Origin: Algorimicrobium echini
GTDB lineage: Bacteria; Bacteroidota; Bacteroidia; Flavobacteriales; Flavobacteriaceae
Reading direction: 5' to 3'
Assembly: GCF_900115185.1 (NCBI RefSeq)
Contig: NZ_FOVN01000003.1
Span: forward strand, 227,299 to 291,298
Length of the DNA: 64,000 nucleotides
The notes beneath the pieces were generated by a model, which saw only the letters and a list, made by a program, of their open reading frames with translations, searched no databases and had not been told where the DNA came from. The translations under genes and the position numbers were made by a program. This document shows positions 36,028 through 45,993 of the stretch, one piece after another (the stretch's first letter is position 1; each line of letters begins with the position of its first letter).

Positions 36028-37371
36028 TTATATTCCTGTATAGTTTCTAGGTGTAATAGCTTTTAATTCCTTTTTAATACCATCTGAAACGGTTAACGTA
36101 TCAATAAAATCTGAAATAGATTGTTGATTAATTTTTTCATTTGTCCGTGTTAGTCCTTTTAAAGCTTCATACGGATTAGGATAGCCCTCACGACGTAAAA
36201 TGGTTTGAATGGCTTCGGCAACCACTGCCCAATTATTTTCTAAATCTTCTTCAAACTTACTTTCGTTTAAAAGTAATTTATTTAAACCTTTCAAGATAGA
36301 TTTAAAACCAATAATGGTATGACTAAAAGGAACACCAACATTTCGTAGAACCGTACTATCTGTTAAATCACGTTGTAATCTAGAAATAGGTAGTTTAGCT
36401 GATAAGTGTTCAAATATAGCATTGGCAAGACCTAAATTTCCTTCACTATTTTCAAAATCAATCGGATTTACTTTATGAGGCATGGCAGAACTTCCTACTT
36501 CGCCAGCTTTAATACGTTGTTTAAAATAATCCATCGATACATAAGTCCAGATATCACGATCTAAGTCAATCAATATTGTATTAATACGCTTTAGGGTATC
36601 AAATAAAGCAGCCATGTGGTCGTAATGTTCTATTTGAGTGGTAGGAAACGAGTGGTGTAATCCTAATTTTCCTTGAACAAATTGACTACCAAAAGCTTTC
36701 CAATCAATTTGTGGGTAGGCCACATGATGGGCATTAAAGTTTCCAGTTGCACCACCAAATTTGGCTGCACTTGGAATATCGTTTAATAAATCAAATTGAG
36801 CTTCTAAACGTGTAACAAATACCTGAATTTCTTTACCCAAACGGGTAGGTGAAGCGGGCTGACCATGTGTTCTGGCTAGCATAGAAATAGACTTCCAATC
36901 TTCCGTTAGATCTTTTAATTTGTTTAAAACTTCAAAATATTCTGGAATATAAACCTCATTCATTGCTTCCTTAATACTTAATGGAATAGAGGTGTTATTT
37001 ATGTCTTGAGAGGTTAATCCGAAGTGAATAAACTCTTTATATTTTGAAATATTTAAAGTGTCAAATTTCTCTTTTATAAAGTATTCAACCGCTTTCACAT
37101 CATGATTGGTAACTTTTTCAATCTCTTTAATTGCCGCGGCATCAATAGCAGAGAAATTTTTATAAACGGCTCGTAAATCATCAAATAGCGCAACATTAAA
37201 ATCGGCTAACTGTGGTAACGGGATTTCGCATAATGCAATAAAATATTCAATTTCTACTTGAACGCGGTATTTAATTAACGCTTCTTCAGAAAAATAAGGG
37301 GCTAATTTTTCTACTTTATTACGGTAACGACCATCAATAGGAGAAATGGCATTTAAGGAAGATATAGACAT
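36028..37371 (-). CDS. purB: adenylosuccinate lyase
   Basis: 447 residues. Family signature GSSAMPHKVNPIDFEN with the catalytic Ser loop near residue 285, TSQDINNT near 120 and ARTHGQPASPTRLGKE near 165. It splits adenylosuccinate and SAICAR in purine synthesis. The N-terminus LNAISPIDGRYRNKV is typical of the E. coli-type enzyme. It has a promoter box at 37397-37404 and is followed by the 59-residue membrane gene. Confidence 0.97.
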   Translation of the reverse strand: MSISSLNAISPIDGRYRNKVEKLAPYFSEEALIKYRVQVEIEYFIALCEIPLPQLADFNVALFDDLRAVYKNFSAIDAAAIKEIEKVTNHDVKAVEYFIKEKFDTLNISKYKEFIHFGLTSQDINNTSIPLSIKEAMNEVYIPEYFEVLNKLKDLTEDWKSISMLARTHGQPASPTRLGKEIQVFVTRLEAQFDLLNDIPSAAKFGGATGNFNAHHVAYPQIDWKAFGSQFVQGKLGLHHSFPTTQIEHYDHMAALFDTLKRINTILIDLDRDIWTYVSMDYFKQRIKAGEVGSSAMPHKVNPIDFENSEGNLGLANAIFEHLSAKLPISRLQRDLTDSTVLRNVGVPFSHTIIGFKSILKGLNKLLLNESKFEEDLENNWAVVAEAIQTILRREGYPNPYEALKGLTRTNEKINQQSISDFIDTLTVSDGIKKELKAITPRNYTGI

Positions 37372-37396
37372 GATTGTAGTTGTGTTTTAAAAGCTG

Positions 37397-37404
37397 CAAA
37401 GATA
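37397..37404 (-). promoter_or_regulatory. -7 promoter box of purB
   Basis: The minus strand reads TATCTTTG, matching TAnnTTTG, 26 bases before the ATG at 37371. No -33 TTG at the standard spacing. Confidence 0.6.
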
Positions 37405-37491
37405 CGGAAATCCAAAAGAATAGTCGGATTATGATATGTATTTTTTAACATGATCTTCTTTTCAAAGCTAATGATTGAATTATAAAACCAG

Positions 37492-38055
37492 CTACTTTTT
37501 AAGCTTTCTTAAAATTTGTTTTGCTCGTGCCTTAAAACCTGAACTTTGCATTTGGAAATCCCGTTCTAAAATCAGAACGAGTTCTGGGTGAATCCAATCA
37601 TAATCTGCTCCAAACAGATATAAAGTGTTCATGGAATACGCTTTAGGCGCAATTTTTTCATCACGAATCATATAATCAAAACATACTGAAATAATGCGTT
37701 CTTGGTATTCGCGTTTTAAGGCATTTTTTATGGTATTTGGCTTGGTGTTATAATACGCTTTTGCCATATATTCACAAATTTTTGCAATGGGTCTAACGGC
37801 CGAATCTAAATGTACGTTATGCATGTTTTTAGTAAAGTCGTCCAAATGCGGAATTAGATAGTTTAAATTTTCACTACACATAAACTCCAAAACCCAAGCA
37901 GCTCTGCAGGAAATTTTATCATCAACCTTAAAAAGTATTTCTAATAATTTTGGAATTAAATCTGGATTGTTAATTACTAAATGCGCATAATACAATCGCT
38001 TTTCTCGGGAATGGTTTACGTAATTTAATTCCGAGTAGAGTTGGTCTGTAGTCAC
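37492..38055 (-). CDS. HEAT-repeat-like helical protein
   Basis: 187 residues starting at a GTG (38055). Helical repeats of the HEAT type fill it (LIPKLLEILFKVDDKISCRAAWVLEFMC, LNYLIPHLDDFTKNMHNV, SAVRPIAKICEYM). It ends strongly basic (KARAKQILRKLKK). Homologues in other flavobacteria are often labelled adenylosuccinate lyase because of their neighbour; no lyase motif exists in it. It probably binds a protein or nucleic acid partner. It is transcribed toward purB from the shared divergent gap. Confidence 0.72.
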   Translation of the reverse strand: MTTDQLYSELNYVNHSREKRLYYAHLVINNPDLIPKLLEILFKVDDKISCRAAWVLEFMCSENLNYLIPHLDDFTKNMHNVHLDSAVRPIAKICEYMAKAYYNTKPNTIKNALKREYQERIISVCFDYMIRDEKIAPKAYSMNTLYLFGADYDWIHPELVLILERDFQMQSSGFKARAKQILRKLKK

Positions 38056-38065
38056 TAGTTTTTCC

Positions 38066-38073
38066 TATTTTTG
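38066..38073 (+). promoter_or_regulatory. -7 promoter box of haem-binding protein gene
   Basis: TATTTTTG matches TAnnTTTG, 20 bases before the ATG at 38093, with a TTG at 38041-38043 (22-base spacing, somewhat long). Confidence 0.55.
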
Positions 38074-38092
38074 ATATATAAAATTACATAAA

Positions 38093-38566
38093 ATGAAAAT
38101 AGTAAAGAAAATTCTGATTGCTTTATTAGTGGTATTTCTAATTGCTCAATTCTTTGGTCCAGAAAAAAACACTGGTGATTTAGCATCTGTTCAACCATTT
38201 TTAACGGAAACAAATCCACCAGATGATGTGGTAGCTATTTTAAAAGAAACTTGTTTTGATTGCCATAGTAACCACACTCGATATCCTTGGTATGATAACA
38301 TTACGCCTGTAAATTACTGGTTGGCGGAACATGTAAACGATGGAAAAAAACACTTTAATGTGTCTGTCTGGAATGATTATTCTATTAAAAAGAAAGATCA
38401 CAAACTAGAAGAATTAATAGAAATGGTAGAAAACAAAGAAATGCCATTAAAATCTTACACATACACACATGGTGACGCTAATTTATCTGACTCACAAATA
38501 GAAAGCGTGATTAATTGGGCTAAAAATAGGCGTGTTATTTACGGTTTGGAACCAAAGCCAGAATAG
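38093..38566 (+). CDS. haem-binding domain protein with CxxCH motif
   Basis: 157 residues. An N-terminal membrane segment (about 5-20) or uncleaved signal, then a periplasmic domain with CFDCHSNHTRYPWY near residue 52: one CxxCH for covalent haem c attachment, and conserved aromatic residues around it. This is the Haem_bd (PF14376) pattern. A role in electron transfer or sensing is possible. The glycosyltransferase gene follows after 16 bases. Confidence 0.88.
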   Translation: MKIVKKILIALLVVFLIAQFFGPEKNTGDLASVQPFLTETNPPDDVVAILKETCFDCHSNHTRYPWYDNITPVNYWLAEHVNDGKKHFNVSVWNDYSIKKKDHKLEELIEMVENKEMPLKSYTYTHGDANLSDSQIESVINWAKNRRVIYGLEPKPE

Positions 38567-38581
38567 ATTTTAAATTGTTAT

Positions 38582-39814
38582 ATGACTAAAAAGGTGGTAA
38601 TTATTGGTTGCGTTTGGCCAGAACCTAAAAGTTCGGCAGCTGGTAGTAGAATGCTTCAAATAATAAAGCTTTTCCTATCAGGAAATTATAGCATTACTTT
38701 TGCCACAGCCACTTCTAAAACAGAAAATGCGTTCGATTTATCCACACTCGGAATTCCCGAAGTCGCAATTCAATTAAACGATTCTAGTTTTGATGATTTT
38801 ATAAAATCTAAAAACCCTGACATTGTGTTGTTTGATCGGTTTTTAACCGAAGAGCAATTTGGATGGCGTGTTGCCGAGAATTGTCCAAATGCATTACGAT
38901 TACTGGACACTGAAGACTTACACGGCTTGCGAAAAGCACGTGAATTAGCTTTAAAAGCAAATGAAATCAACGCTAAAAAATATTTAGCAAATGACACATC
39001 TAAACGTGAAATAGCCAGTATTTATAGATGCGATTTAAGCCTGATTATTTCCGAGGCAGAAATGAAATTACTTGAGAATTACTTCAAGGTAAATACAAAT
39101 TTACTTCATTATTTACCGTTCTTATTAGAGCCTATTTCTGAAGAAGCTTTTGAAATCTTACCTGATTTTAATTCAAGAGCAAACTTTATTACCATCGGCA
39201 ATTTCTTTCACAAACCGAATTACCAATCGGTTGTATATTTAAAAGAAGTCATTTGGCCAGGTATTCGAAAGCAATTACCAAAAGCCGAACTTCATATATA
39301 TGGTGCGTATGCGAGTCAGAAAGTAACACAGCTACATAAGGAGTCTGAAGGTTTTTTGGTTAAAGGATTTGCTGAATCAGTGCATGATGTCATGCAAGAA
39401 TCACGTGTTTGTTTGGCACCATTGCAGTTTGGAGCAGGTTTAAAAGGAAAGCTAATTGATGCTATGCAAAACGGAACACCAGCTGTTATGAGTTCTATTG
39501 CTGCTGAAGGTATGTTTGGAGTATTAGAACCGAATGGAATTATTGCTGATGATCCAGATGAGTTTATCACCAAAGCCGTAGAACTTTATACCAATAAAAT
39601 GACTTGGAAAGCCAAACAACAGAACGGGTTTCAAATTATAAATAACCGATTTGATAAAGTGCAATTCGAAACACATTTCATAAACGTTATTAATGACTTG
39701 ACAGCCAACTTGCCAAATCACAGAGAACATAATTTTACAGGGCAGATGCTGCAACATCAGTCACTTCAAAGCACTAAATTCATGAGTAAGTGGATTGAAT
39801 TAAAAAATAAATAA
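38582..39814 (+). CDS. glycosyltransferase family 4-like
   Basis: 410 residues. GT-B pattern: an N-terminal half (KKVVIIGCVWPEPKSSAAGSRMLQII) and a C-terminal half with IGNFFHKPNYQSV, APLQFGAGLKGKLIDAMQNGTPAV and the acceptor-side Glu region. No signal peptide or membrane helix. The donor is likely a nucleotide sugar. It shares a transcript with the haem-binding gene, but the two have no obvious functional tie. Confidence 0.85.
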   Translation: MTKKVVIIGCVWPEPKSSAAGSRMLQIIKLFLSGNYSITFATATSKTENAFDLSTLGIPEVAIQLNDSSFDDFIKSKNPDIVLFDRFLTEEQFGWRVAENCPNALRLLDTEDLHGLRKARELALKANEINAKKYLANDTSKREIASIYRCDLSLIISEAEMKLLENYFKVNTNLLHYLPFLLEPISEEAFEILPDFNSRANFITIGNFFHKPNYQSVVYLKEVIWPGIRKQLPKAELHIYGAYASQKVTQLHKESEGFLVKGFAESVHDVMQESRVCLAPLQFGAGLKGKLIDAMQNGTPAVMSSIAAEGMFGVLEPNGIIADDPDEFITKAVELYTNKMTWKAKQQNGFQIINNRFDKVQFETHFINVINDLTANLPNHREHNFTGQMLQHQSLQSTKFMSKWIELKNK

Positions 39815-39853
39815 GCACTTCAGAATATTCACTAATATTGATGCGCTTTTTCA

Positions 39854-39861
39854 TAGCTTTG
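39854..39861 (+). promoter_or_regulatory. -7 promoter box of ABC-F gene
   Basis: TAGCTTTG matches TAnnTTTG, 19 bases before the ATG at 39881. No -33 TTG at the standard distance. Confidence 0.5.
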
Positions 39862-39880
39862 CGCCTTTAAATTTAAAGCC

Positions 39881-41518
39881 ATGATTTCAGTAGATAATTT
39901 AGCAGTAGAGTTTAGCGGTCACACTTTATTTAGCGATGTGTCCTTTACCATAAATGAAAATGATAAAATAGCCCTTATGGGTAAAAATGGTGCTGGAAAA
40001 TCGACCATGATGAAAATCATTGCAGGCGAACAAAAGGGAACACGTGGTACTGTGCGTTTCCCAAAAGATGCCGTAATTGCTTATTTACCACAACATTTAT
40101 TAACAGAAGATAATTGTACTGTTTTTGACGAAGCCTCTAAAGCTTTCGCACATATTTTCGAGATGCGCGATGAAATGGAAGCTTTAAACAAAGCCTTGGA
40201 AACACGAACGGATTATGAATCGGATGATTATATGAACATCATTACCAAGGTGTCCGATTTAGGCGAAAAATACTATGCTTTAGAAGATATTAATTATGAT
40301 GCGGAAGTTGAAAAAGCGTTGACAGGTTTAGGTTTTAAGCGTTCTGATTTTACTAGACAAACTAGTGAATTTAGTGGTGGTTACAGAATGCGAATAGAAT
40401 TAGCCAAAATGCTACTTCAAAAACCAGACTTAATTCTATTAGATGAACCTACCAACCATATTGATATTGAATCCGTTATTTGGCTCGAAGATTTCTTGCT
40501 GAATAAAGCCAATGCGGTCATGGTTATTTCTCATGATAAAGCATTTATTGATAATATTACCAATCGTACGATTGAGGTAACTATGGGTCGTATTTATGAT
40601 TATAAAGCCAATTACTCGCATTATTTACAACTGCGTGAAGATCGACGTGCACACCAAATTAAAGCTTATAAAGAACAACAGCGATTTATTGCCGATAACA
40701 TGGCGTTTATTGAACGATTTAAAGGCACGTTCTCTAAAACAAATCAGGTAAATTCTCGTGAGCGTATGTTAGAAAAGTTGGAAATTATTGAAGTTGATGA
40801 TATTGATACATCGGCTTTAAAATTACGTTTTCCGCCAGCGCCACGTTCAGGTGATTATCCTTTAACAGTCAAGGATTTATCTAAATCTTATGGAAATCAT
40901 GTGGTATTTAAAAATGCCAATATGTCTATTTCTAGGGGCGAAAAAGTGTCATTTGTTGGAAGGAATGGTGAAGGAAAATCAACCATGATAAAAGCCATTA
41001 TGGGTGAAATTCCAGTAGATGGTACTTGCCAATTAGGACATAATGTAAAAGTGGGATATTTTGCTCAAAACCAAGCATCCCTGTTAGATGAGAATTTAAC
41101 TATTTTTCAAACCGTTGATGAAGTGGCTCAAGGGGATATACGTACCCAAATAAAAAACATTTTGGGTGGTTTTATGTTTAAAGGAGATGACATTGACAAA
41201 AAAGTAAGTGTGTTATCTGGAGGTGAAAAAACACGTTTGGCTATGGTGAAATTACTATTGGAACCTGTTAACTTACTCATTTTGGATGAGCCAACCAATC
41301 ACTTGGATTTAAAAAGTAAAGACGTTTTAAAAGAAGCACTTCTAGATTTTGATGGTACGCTTATTTTGGTGTCGCATGACCGTGATTTTCTTCAAGGTTT
41401 ATCGCAAAAAGTTTTCGAGTTTAAAAACCAACGCGTTATTGAGCATTTTGAAACCATAGATGACTTCTTAATCCGTAATCGTATAGAAAGCTTAAAGCAA
41501 ATAGACTTAAAGAATTAA
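39881..41518 (+). CDS. ABC-F family ATPase (ribosome-associated type)
   Basis: 545 residues with two ATPase domains and no membrane helices. First Walker A GKNGAGKST (about 35), signature FSGGYRMRIELAKML and LLDEPTNHIDIES; second Walker A GRNGEGKST (about 360), signature LSGGEKTRLAMVKLL and LILDEPTNHLDLKS. The linker between them has a long helical hairpin (KAYKEQQRFIADNMAFIERF). ABC-F proteins act on the ribosome E site or in translation quality control. It most resembles the YbiT/EttA group. Monocistronic. Confidence 0.92.
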   Translation: MISVDNLAVEFSGHTLFSDVSFTINENDKIALMGKNGAGKSTMMKIIAGEQKGTRGTVRFPKDAVIAYLPQHLLTEDNCTVFDEASKAFAHIFEMRDEMEALNKALETRTDYESDDYMNIITKVSDLGEKYYALEDINYDAEVEKALTGLGFKRSDFTRQTSEFSGGYRMRIELAKMLLQKPDLILLDEPTNHIDIESVIWLEDFLLNKANAVMVISHDKAFIDNITNRTIEVTMGRIYDYKANYSHYLQLREDRRAHQIKAYKEQQRFIADNMAFIERFKGTFSKTNQVNSRERMLEKLEIIEVDDIDTSALKLRFPPAPRSGDYPLTVKDLSKSYGNHVVFKNANMSISRGEKVSFVGRNGEGKSTMIKAIMGEIPVDGTCQLGHNVKVGYFAQNQASLLDENLTIFQTVDEVAQGDIRTQIKNILGGFMFKGDDIDKKVSVLSGGEKTRLAMVKLLLEPVNLLILDEPTNHLDLKSKDVLKEALLDFDGTLILVSHDRDFLQGLSQKVFEFKNQRVIEHFETIDDFLIRNRIESLKQIDLKN

Positions 41519-41642
41519 TTGGGTTTGTTTTCATATAGGATAAAGTTTGGAGAGATAATTCGTTTATCATCACTTCTAAATAGGATTTTGAAAGCTAATT
41601 AACTATCTTTCAGTCAGTCATTAATCCTTCTTAATCCAATTC

Positions 41643-43208
41643 ATGAAAACTACTTCCCTTAAAAAAATGGCTTTATTGCTTATTCTAGCAGTATATGCTA
41701 TTCCAGTTCAATCCCAAGTATCCACTAAACAAATAGACTCTGTTGTTAATTATGCCATGTCTAAATTCAACGTTGCTGGTTGTGCAGTGGCTGTAGTAAA
41801 AGATGGAAAAATCATTCATGAAAGTGGTTATGGTGTCAAATCTGTTGCTACCAAACAACCAGTTAATCCTAGTACTAATTTTGCCATTGCTTCCAATAGT
41901 AAAGCGTTTACAACAGTAGCTTTAGCTATGTTGGTAGAGGAGGGGAAACTGAATTGGGACGATAAAGTAAAAACTCATATTCCAGAATTCACCATGTATA
42001 ATGAATATGTGGAAGCCAATTTCAATATCATTGATCTAGTAACCCATAGAAGTGGGTTGGGTTTAGGAGCTGGCGATTTAATGTTTTTTCCAAAAGGATC
42101 CAACTTCACTATGGATGATATATTAGCCAGTTTTCAGCATTTTAAACCAGAATCGGCATTCCGCACCAAATGGGATTATGATAATTTATTGTATGTCGTT
42201 GCAGGTGAGTTAATAGCTAGAAAAAGTGGTATGACCTGGGAAGCCTTTATAAATTCGCGAATTTTTGATCCTTTAGGTATGGATAATTCCTATGCATCTG
42301 TAACCGAAATTACCGATACAAGTAATTTGTCTGCTTCACATTCTACAGAAACCGGAACCATGCGTATTATTCCAACGTTTGAAGGAATGATTAATGGAGC
42401 AGCAGGCGGCATTTTTTCAAATGTTCATGATATGTCAGCCTGGATGCTGTTACAATTACATGCAGGAAAATATGGCGAAGGATTGAAAAAGCAATTGTTT
42501 ACCAAAGACAATCATAATGAAATGTGGAAAATTCATACCGTAATGGATGCGAATACCAACCCACGATACAATAGTCATTTTGCAGGTTATGGTTTAGGGT
42601 GGTTTCTAACAGACATAAAAGGCAATATGCAAGTAAGTCATACAGGTGGTTTACCTGGTATGTTATCAAAAGTGGTTATGATTCCAGATATGGATTTAGG
42701 AGTTGTTGTGCTGACTAATACGAGTAATGACGGAGCAGGTTTATTTTCGGCTATTACCCAGACCATTATAGATATGTACTTGGAAATGGACGATTTTCAG
42801 TGGGTAGATAAATATGTAGCTTATATGAAATCCGATCAAAGTGGCGCTGATGCGGTTGTTAAAAAGGTTTGGGACTCTGTGGCTAAAAACGACCAATCTA
42901 AAATAAATACGAGTAAATACGTTGGGATGTATGAAGATGTTTGGTTCGGAAAAATGGAAGTATTTATGAAGGATAAGCAGTTATGGATTAAAAGCTACCG
43001 TTCGCCTTTATTAAGTGGTCCGTTACAGTTTTATAAAGATGAAACCTTCGCTATTAAATGGGAATACCAAGAAATGGATGCCGATGCCTTTGCTATGTTC
43101 ACGTTAGACGAAAACGGAATAGTAAATGGATTTACTATGAAAGGGATATCGCCTAATATCGATTTTAGTTTCGATTTTCAAGATTTGGATTTAAAACGGC
43201 TTGATTAA
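41643..43208 (+). CDS. serine hydrolase of beta-lactamase (class C/AmpC) fold with DUF3471 tail
   Basis: 521 residues. Signal peptide to about 24. Catalytic SxxK in SNSKAFTT (about 82), YxN in WDYDNLLY (about 180) and the third motif HTGG (about 343). This fold includes DD-peptidases and esterases. The last ~100 residues look like a DUF3471 domain (GMYEDVWFGKMEVF). Its TAA shares a base with the ATG of a DUF6090 gene, so they are translationally coupled; the second serine hydrolase of the window is also followed by a DUF6090 gene. Confidence 0.9.
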   Translation: MKTTSLKKMALLLILAVYAIPVQSQVSTKQIDSVVNYAMSKFNVAGCAVAVVKDGKIIHESGYGVKSVATKQPVNPSTNFAIASNSKAFTTVALAMLVEEGKLNWDDKVKTHIPEFTMYNEYVEANFNIIDLVTHRSGLGLGAGDLMFFPKGSNFTMDDILASFQHFKPESAFRTKWDYDNLLYVVAGELIARKSGMTWEAFINSRIFDPLGMDNSYASVTEITDTSNLSASHSTETGTMRIIPTFEGMINGAAGGIFSNVHDMSAWMLLQLHAGKYGEGLKKQLFTKDNHNEMWKIHTVMDANTNPRYNSHFAGYGLGWFLTDIKGNMQVSHTGGLPGMLSKVVMIPDMDLGVVVLTNTSNDGAGLFSAITQTIIDMYLEMDDFQWVDKYVAYMKSDQSGADAVVKKVWDSVAKNDQSKINTSKYVGMYEDVWFGKMEVFMKDKQLWIKSYRSPLLSGPLQFYKDETFAIKWEYQEMDADAFAMFTLDENGIVNGFTMKGISPNIDFSFDFQDLDLKRLD

Positions 43209-43933
43209 TGGTATCAGCTATACGAAAAATAAGAAAACGATTGCTTGAACAAAATCGCTTTAAACGCTATATTTTTTATGCCATAGGCGAAATATTTCTG
43301 GTGGTTATTGGAATTTTAATAGCATTACAAATTAACACTTGGAGTAAAGAAAATCAAAATCTAAAATTAGAAAAGGCGCTTTTAGAAGATTTTAAATCAG
43401 ATTTAATCATTCAAAAAGAATTGATTAACGAGCAAATTGATTATGAAATAGGTATGATGGCTCAAATAGATTCGGTACGTCAATTTATGAGACCGAATTT
43501 CAAGAAAGCAACCTTGCCACAGAAACTTCATGAATTAACGGCACGACGTACCTTTAAAGCCAATCGAGCCACATTTAATAACATGATAGCCAGTGGCAGT
43601 GTTAATTTAATTTCCAACGCGAGTTTACAAAATACGATAATCCGTTATTTCCAACGATTAGATTATGTGGAATCTGTTGTAAACAATAATAATTTGTTCA
43701 TGGTGGACTCTAATTTTGGTGAGTTTGCATCAAATAATGCTATGGGTTTTCAAATAGATAAAACCGGTAAATTTGTTGATTCTATTGAATTCACCAACGA
43801 ACAACGGTATTTATTAGACATGCAATTACGGTACAGAAATGGGGCTTCAAAAAGTATTACAGCTATTAGTGAGGTACTTTTAGGCTTAACTGACGAACTT
43901 ATAAATACTATTGATGTTGAATTAAAGCAGTAA
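43208..43933 (+). CDS. DUF6090 membrane-anchored protein (copy 1)
   Basis: 241 residues. The family N-terminus is present in diverged form: VSAIRKIRKRLLEQNRFKRY, then YAIGEIFLVVIGILIALQINTW, one membrane helix at about 24-44. The rest (~195 residues) is soluble and helical, with no enzyme motif. Function is unknown. It starts on the last base of the upstream serine hydrolase stop, strong evidence that both work together. This is the only copy on the plus strand. Confidence 0.88.
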   Translation: MVSAIRKIRKRLLEQNRFKRYIFYAIGEIFLVVIGILIALQINTWSKENQNLKLEKALLEDFKSDLIIQKELINEQIDYEIGMMAQIDSVRQFMRPNFKKATLPQKLHELTARRTFKANRATFNNMIASGSVNLISNASLQNTIIRYFQRLDYVESVVNNNNLFMVDSNFGEFASNNAMGFQIDKTGKFVDSIEFTNEQRYLLDMQLRYRNGASKSITAISEVLLGLTDELINTIDVELKQ

Positions 43934-43934
43934 T

Positions 43935-44630
43935 TTATAGGTTTTCTATGATTTTAATAGCCTCTCGAACACCTGCTGTTGCTGGTTTTGAAATAACTGT
44001 TAGTTTATTTTTTCCTTCTATAGCAGGCTTCGGATCGATAAAATAAGTGGGTATATTTTCTGGAACATAATGCATTAAACTAGCAGCAGGATATACTTGC
44101 ATACTGGTTCCAATAATCATTAAAATATCAGCTGTTTCACAAACGTCCATAGCTTTTTCAATCATAGGAACAGCTTCTCCAAACCAAACAATATGTGGTC
44201 GCATTTGGTAGCCGTTTTGGCACATATCACCAAAGTGGATATCCGTTTTCCAATCTACTATGGTGTTTTCATCAAAGGTGCTTCTAGCTTTTAGTAATTC
44301 GCCATGCAAGTGAATGACATTGGAACTCCCTGCACGTTCGTGTAAATCATCTACATTTTGAGTAATAATAGTAACTTTAAAATTGGTTTCAAGCCTTGCT
44401 AAATCTATATGTGCTTGGTTGGGTTTTACGCTTAAAAGTTGTTTTCGTCGCTGGTTATAAAAATCTAAAACCAATTCTGGATTTACTCGAAAACCTTGTG
44501 GTGAAGCCACTTCCATAACATCATGGCCTTCCCATAAACCGTCAGCATCACGAAATGTTTTAATGCCACTTTCAGCACTTATACCGGCTCCTGTAAGCAC
44601 AACAATATGCTTCGTTTTTTTAGATAGCAT
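43935..44630 (-). CDS. cobB: sirtuin-type NAD-dependent protein deacylase
   Basis: 231 residues from the ATG at 44630. Rossmann-fold sirtuin with GAGISAESGIKTFRD (residues about 13-27), TQNVDDLHERAG and HGE (catalytic His). The class III pocket residues YxxR are present in FYNQRR (about 58-63), which suggests removal of succinyl or malonyl groups. The four zinc cysteines of CobB are not there: only two Cys exist in the whole protein. Convergent with the DUF6090 gene, with one base between the stops. Confidence 0.93.
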   Translation of the reverse strand: MLSKKTKHIVVLTGAGISAESGIKTFRDADGLWEGHDVMEVASPQGFRVNPELVLDFYNQRRKQLLSVKPNQAHIDLARLETNFKVTIITQNVDDLHERAGSSNVIHLHGELLKARSTFDENTIVDWKTDIHFGDMCQNGYQMRPHIVWFGEAVPMIEKAMDVCETADILMIIGTSMQVYPAASLMHYVPENIPTYFIDPKPAIEGKNKLTVISKPATAGVREAIKIIENL

Positions 44631-44717
44631 CAAGATTTGAATGGATTGAGCAAACTTGTGTAAGCCTACTGTTGTTAATTTGGTTAAAACAATTATAAAT
44701 ATAAAATAAAAAATATT

Positions 44718-45941
44718 ATGAAAAAATTATTTATGTCAATGGTATTAGTATTACCAATGTTAATGATGACTAATTGTAGTAGTGATGATGATGCTGGTAT
44801 ATTCATTCCACCAGCTGAAACGTCAACTACATACCAATTAGGTTCTGTAGCTGACCCTTCCATATCTGGAACAGCAAAATTTATTAAAAATGCTGACAAC
44901 TCAACTACTGTAGAGTTACAACTTACAGGAACACCTGCAGGAGGCATGCACCCTGCACACATTCATTTTAATACAGCTGCTGAAGGTGGCGATATAGCCA
45001 TTAATCTAGGAACAGTTGATGGTGATACTGGGTTTAGTTCTGTTACATTTTCTGCTTTAGAAAACGGAACAGCTATTACTTATAACGAGTTACTTGATTT
45101 TGATGGGTATATTAATGTGCATCTAAGTGCGACCGAATTAGGAACTTTAGTAGCTCAAGGTGATATTGGTCAAAATGAATTAACTGGAGAAACAAAATCA
45201 TACCTTTTAGGAGATTTTGAAGGAACAGGAATTAGTGGGTCAGCAACTTTTTCTGAACGTGAAAACGGTGAGGCGCTTGCTGTTATTGATTTAGACGGCA
45301 CGCCTGCTGGTGGCATGCACCCAGCACATATACATATGAACACAGCTTTAGAGTCCGGTGCTATTGCCTATACATTTAAACCTATTGATGGTGATACTGG
45401 AATGAGTGTTGGTAATTTAGCTGTACTAGACTTTGGTGATGACGATGAAAGTAACGATGAGCCTATTACTTACGAAATGCTTTTAGAATATGATGGTTAT
45501 ATTAACGTGCATTTAAGTGAAGCTGATTTAACTATCGTTTCTCAAGGCGATATTGGTCAAAATGAATTAACAGGTAACACGATGTCATACGACTTAAACG
45601 AATTAGATGTTCCAGGAATAAGTGGAACAATTATGTTTTCTGAACGTGCCGACGGAAGTGCTCTATCGGTTATTTCAATAATGAATACACCTGCCGATGG
45701 CATGCATCCAGCCCACATACATATGGGTAGTGTAGCAAATGCTCCAGGCGACATTCTATATACATTTCCTGTTGTTGATGGAAATACAGGCATGAGTAAG
45801 ACCAATATATCAGAATTAGAAGATGGTACTGTATTTGGTTATGAAGAAATCATTAATGTTGATGGTTATGTTAATGTGCATTTAAGCGCGGCACAACTTG
45901 ATGTGTTAGTTGCTCAAGGAAATATTGGAAGTAACAATTAA
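44718..45941 (+). CDS. CHRD-domain lipoprotein (copy A)
   Basis: 407 residues. Lipoprotein signal with NCSSDDDA (Cys about 20; acidic export signal). Three tandem CHRD repeats of about 130 residues follow, each with the HPAHIH motif (about 77, 203 and 333) and a closing INVHLSxxxL region. The family is named for chordin, and bacterial versions are usually secreted or surface proteins of unknown role; the conserved His could bind a metal. It has its own terminator. It is a paralogue of the next gene. Confidence 0.9.
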   Translation: MKKLFMSMVLVLPMLMMTNCSSDDDAGIFIPPAETSTTYQLGSVADPSISGTAKFIKNADNSTTVELQLTGTPAGGMHPAHIHFNTAAEGGDIAINLGTVDGDTGFSSVTFSALENGTAITYNELLDFDGYINVHLSATELGTLVAQGDIGQNELTGETKSYLLGDFEGTGISGSATFSERENGEALAVIDLDGTPAGGMHPAHIHMNTALESGAIAYTFKPIDGDTGMSVGNLAVLDFGDDDESNDEPITYEMLLEYDGYINVHLSEADLTIVSQGDIGQNELTGNTMSYDLNELDVPGISGTIMFSERADGSALSVISIMNTPADGMHPAHIHMGSVANAPGDILYTFPVVDGNTGMSKTNISELEDGTVFGYEEIINVDGYVNVHLSAAQLDVLVAQGNIGSNN

Positions 45942-45969
45942 TATAATAGTATTATAAATTTTTTGAAAG

Positions 45970-45993
45970 CCTAGCGGAAACGCTAGGTTTTTT
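45970..45993 (+). terminator. terminator after CHRD gene A
   Basis: CCTAGCG (45970-45976) pairs with CGCTAGG (45981-45987) around a GAAA tetraloop, followed by six T. Confidence 0.92.

Noticed and set aside
37492..38055. Second adenylosuccinate lyase
   Set aside because: It is a 187-residue helical-repeat protein without the lyase signature; the label comes from its neighbour purB.
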